Assembly (NCBI GenBank): GCA_963742035.1
Contig: CAVUKH010000013.1
Coordinates: forward strand, 62,001 to 126,000
Direction: 5' to 3'
Source of the DNA: Bog-473 sp963742035
GTDB taxonomy: Bacteria > Actinomycetota > Acidimicrobiia > Acidimicrobiales > RAAP-2
DNA: 64,000 nt
This document shows positions 61,717 to 64,000 of this stretch, piece after piece. The notes under the pieces were generated by a model, which was not told the origin of the DNA, did no database searches, and worked only from the letters and a program-made list of their open reading frames with translations. Both the position numbers and the translations under genes were made by a program. The number at the start of each line of letters is the position of its first letter. Within the stretch, counting starts at the first letter, position 1.

Positions 61717-62918
61717 GCCGGAAGGTGGCCTTCGTCACCCCTCGCTATGGACCCCAGATCATGGGGGGCGCCGAGACGGCCGTGCGCCAACTGGCGGAGC
61801 ACCTGCGCACCTTGACCGACTGGGAGCCCGAGGTCCATACCACGTGCGCGCTCGACGCCATCACCTGGGACGACGTGCTGGAGCCCGGGACCACCGAGAT
61901 CAACGGCGTCACCGTGCACCGGCATCCGTCGGCGCACGGTCGCCTGCCCGACTTCTACGGCCTCGACGGGACCGTCCGTCTCGCCCCCCGTCTGGCGACG
62001 CGGGAACAAGGGGAGCGGTGGGTCGACTACAACGGTCCGGTCTCACCGCAGCTGGTCGACGCGGTCGTCGCGTCGGACGCCGACGTCGTCGCCTTCTCCC
62101 CCTACCTCTACCACCCGACGGTGGCGACGATCGGCAAGGTGCGCGTGCCGGCGGTGTTCCACCCGGCGGCCCACGACGAGCCGGCCCTCTACCTGCCTGT
62201 CTTCCGGGGCACCTTCGGGGACGCGGACGCCTTCTGTTTCTACACGGCCTCGGAGCGCACGCTCGTGGAGCGGATGTACCGGATGGCGGAACGGCCCCAG
62301 ATAGTGCTCGGCCTCGGTGTGGGGGAGTCCGAAGCGGCCGGCCGCCCGGGCCGTGAGCTGCTCGGGCTCGGCGACCGCCCGTACATCGTCAGCGTCGGGC
62401 GGGTGGACGAGCACAAGGGCTCCAAAATGCTCGCCTCCTACTTCGCGACGTACAAGGAGCGGCATCCCGGACCGTTGGCCCTGGCGCTGGTCGGGCCGGT
62501 CTCCTACGAGCTGCCGCCGCACCCCGACATTGTGGTGTCGGGTGCGGTCAGCGAACCCGACAAGTGGGACATCATGCGTGACGCTCTCGTGTCGGTCTCG
62601 CCGTCCGCTCTCGAGTCTTTCTCACTGGTGGTGATTGAGGCCTGGGTCGAGCGACTGCCCGTCCTCGTCAACGGCTCGTGCGGGCCGACCCGGGAGCACT
62701 GCGAGCGCTCGGGCGGCGGATTGTGGTTCACCTCCTATCCTCAGTTCGAGGCCGCGCTCGGACGGCTCGTGACCGATGCCGACCTGCGGGCCGAGCTGGG
62801 GCGGCGTGGGCGGGTCTTCGTCGACCGGCACTTCCGCTGGCCGGTGCTGGTCGCGCGCTACGACGAGTTCCTCGGCACGGTGGTGGCCCGAGGCCGGGGG
62901 ACGCCCGGCCTCTTCTGA
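61713..62918 (+). CDS. GT4-family glycosyltransferase
   Basis: A 401-residue GT-B enzyme. The N-terminus KVAFVTPRYGPQIMGGAETA is typical of GT4, and the C-terminal half has YIVSVGRVDEHKGSKML and VSVSPSALESFSLVVIEAWV with the EX7E motif (E-S-F-S...E). Last gene of the wzm-wzt operon. It overlaps the previous gene by GTGA. The sugar and acceptor are unknown. Confidence 0.9.
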   Translation: MSRKVAFVTPRYGPQIMGGAETAVRQLAEHLRTLTDWEPEVHTTCALDAITWDDVLEPGTTEINGVTVHRHPSAHGRLPDFYGLDGTVRLAPRLATREQGERWVDYNGPVSPQLVDAVVASDADVVAFSPYLYHPTVATIGKVRVPAVFHPAAHDEPALYLPVFRGTFGDADAFCFYTASERTLVERMYRMAERPQIVLGLGVGESEAAGRPGRELLGLGDRPYIVSVGRVDEHKGSKMLASYFATYKERHPGPLALALVGPVSYELPPHPDIVVSGAVSEPDKWDIMRDALVSVSPSALESFSLVVIEAWVERLPVLVNGSCGPTREHCERSGGGLWFTSYPQFEAALGRLVTDADLRAELGRRGRVFVDRHFRWPVLVARYDEFLGTVVARGRGTPGLF

Positions 62919-62940
62919 GCCCGGTCCCGCCGGGGTCGGA

Positions 62941-63843
62941 TCAGGAGACGGGCCGACCCACCACTGTGTACATGCGCTGCTCAATGGCATCGCTGCCGAT
63001 GTCATGGGCCAGATGGTGGCGCTGCGCGTGCATGGTGGTCTCGGTCTGCCCGAAGCCGAGTCGGGCCAGCATGGAGACGACGGCGCCGGGGTAGATCGAC
63101 CACCAGTTGGTCAGGTGGTGCTCGGCCGAGGGGGAGAAGCGCATGATGTTGGTCTCGGGTGGGTCCAGGTCGTCCTGCAGCGGCTCCGTGACGATCATGG
63201 CCTCCGTCGTTCGTTGCGCCGCCTGCGACAGCGCGCCCCACGGCTCGCGCAGGTGCAGAAGGATGGCCCCGACCACGGTGACGTCGAACGTGCCGAGGTC
63301 AGCCGGCATGTCGTAGATGTTCCCCTGCACGAATGTGGCTGACGAGCCCAGGGTGCGGTGCAGGTACCACCAGGCGTCGTGATTGCGGTCGATGGTCTCC
63401 TGCATCGTCTGCAACCGTGCCTGGTAGAGGTCCTCGCCCTTGACCGGAAGCGTGTCGATGGACACGTCGAACCCGGCCTCGAAGGAGACCACCTCGGCAC
63501 CCATGCGCTCCATGTAGAAGGTGAGGGCACCGGTGGCCGGTCCGAGCTCCAACACGCGCTTGCCGGCCAGGTCCATGCCACCGAGGTACTCGGACTCGTG
63601 TCCCCGCAGGTCCCACACGCCCGGGAGGACCCGGCCATCGGGTAGCTCGAAGGCGTGGTACCAGACGAAGTCGGTGAGGTCGGCCCCCTCGCGCCGTTTC
63701 GACATCGCCGCCTGAAAGGCCGGGTCGAGCTGGCCCAGGTAGCCGCGCGGTGGATAGGAGGGGAGCAAGGGACCGCGGGGGGCCGCCGCGGTGGGGGCGG
63801 GCGAGCCGGAGGGCCCACCCTCGGTGTCACGTCGCCGGAACAT
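62941..63843 (-). CDS. SAM-dependent methyltransferase
   Basis: A 300-residue class I methyltransferase. A Pro/Ala/Gly-rich N-terminus of about 30 residues is followed by YHAFELPDGRVLPGVWDLRG, then motif I LAGKRVLELGPATGALTFY, motif II region SFEAGF and motif III-like FDVTVVGAILLHLREPWGA. It resembles glycan- or natural-product-associated methyltransferases. It is convergent with the GT4 gene and next to the right-edge repeat protein. Confidence 0.88.
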   Translation of the reverse strand: MFRRRDTEGGPSGSPAPTAAAPRGPLLPSYPPRGYLGQLDPAFQAAMSKRREGADLTDFVWYHAFELPDGRVLPGVWDLRGHESEYLGGMDLAGKRVLELGPATGALTFYMERMGAEVVSFEAGFDVSIDTLPVKGEDLYQARLQTMQETIDRNHDAWWYLHRTLGSSATFVQGNIYDMPADLGTFDVTVVGAILLHLREPWGALSQAAQRTTEAMIVTEPLQDDLDPPETNIMRFSPSAEHHLTNWWSIYPGAVVSMLARLGFGQTETTMHAQRHHLAHDIGSDAIEQRMYTVVGRPVS

Positions 63844-63906
63844 GGCCCGTCACTCTAGGCCAGCGACCCGCACCGTCTCGGTGGTGCGGCACGGCGGGGC
63901 CGGGTC

Positions 63907-64000
63907 CTAGAACCCGTCCATCCCCACCATGGGTTTGTTCAGATGCTGCCCGCCCATTGAACCGCGGAACGGTGCATCGCCGTAACTGAAGATGCCGCCG
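63907..64000 (-). CDS. C-terminus of a second GYW-type repeat protein, cut by the right edge
   Basis: The last 30 residues read GGIFSYGDAPFRGSMGG, then QHLNKPMVGMDGF and a TAG stop at 63907-63909. This is the same 42-residue repeat as in the protein at 2091-4259. Everything upstream lies outside the window. It shows that the genome has at least two such proteins. Confidence 0.8.
   Translation of the reverse strand, partial: GGIFSYGDAPFRGSMGGQHLNKPMVGMDGF

Overview
The window is a chromosomal segment of a high-GC Gram-positive bacterium, most likely an actinobacterium of the Acidimicrobiia type. The clues are GTG/TTG starts with 4-nt overlaps, F420-type oxidoreductases (two LLM proteins and a PPOX protein), the mec-cysO-cysM cysteine operon in mycobacterial order, a MoxR/DUF58/transglutaminase operon, paired MaoC dehydratases, DUF2510, and a GYWLVASDGG-type repeat protein. 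No search was run, so the lineage is inferred from gene content. By eye the right half (about 25-64 kb) is uniformly GC-rich and gene-dense; the left 25 kb is less GC-rich, with long gene-poor gaps and several broken genes.

Layout. 1-14 kb: the end of a large glycosidase-like gene that runs off the left edge, an exported Ig/42-residue-repeat protein, an ABC-2 drug-type exporter pair, a DUF2252 protein, a small PLDc_N/SHOCT membrane protein, a frameshifted MFS exporter, and a TetR gene divergent from a SnoaL/PPOX pair. 14.3-24.8 kb: a region bounded by two direct copies of the 3' end of the tmRNA gene, each preceded by a decayed HNH endonuclease gene at nearly the same distance. It carries an amidohydrolase, a minus-strand exopolysaccharide set (GT2 synthase, 50-aa membrane protein, polysaccharide deacetylase, GH26 hydrolase, cellulose-synthase-like GT2 with PilZ), a PadR pair and a transposase remnant. 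I read this as a degenerate island or successive insertions at ssrA. 24.8-30 kb: ssrA, smpB, mec-cysO-cysM, and a PilB/GspE ATPase preceded by a duplicated fragment of its own N-terminus.

30-56 kb is mainly housekeeping and catabolic: DUF1697, a sarcosine-oxidase-like flavoenzyme, rph-rdgB, an internally deleted AhpD-like remnant behind a perfect inverted repeat, an LLM oxidoreductase, amidohydrolase/SRPBCC, a nitroreductase, a MaoC pair, moxR-DUF58-transglutaminase, a P450, SDRs, a LON-domain protein, a sulfatase, an alpha/beta hydrolase and glycerate kinase. Two related multi-pass membrane proteins lie about 20 kb apart. 56.5-64 kb: tRNA-Leu and clpP, followed 2 nt later by a polysaccharide-export operon (Wzm/Wzt-like ABC transporter, methyltransferase, two GT4 glycosyltransferases), then a convergent methyltransferase and the C-terminus of a second repeat protein at the right edge.

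The main theme is cell-surface glycan: a synthase/deacetylase/hydrolase module in the ssrA-flanked region, and an ABC-dependent glycan export operon coupled to clpP at the right end. The most unusual structure is the pair of HNH-remnant plus ssrA-end repeats around the exopolysaccharide genes.
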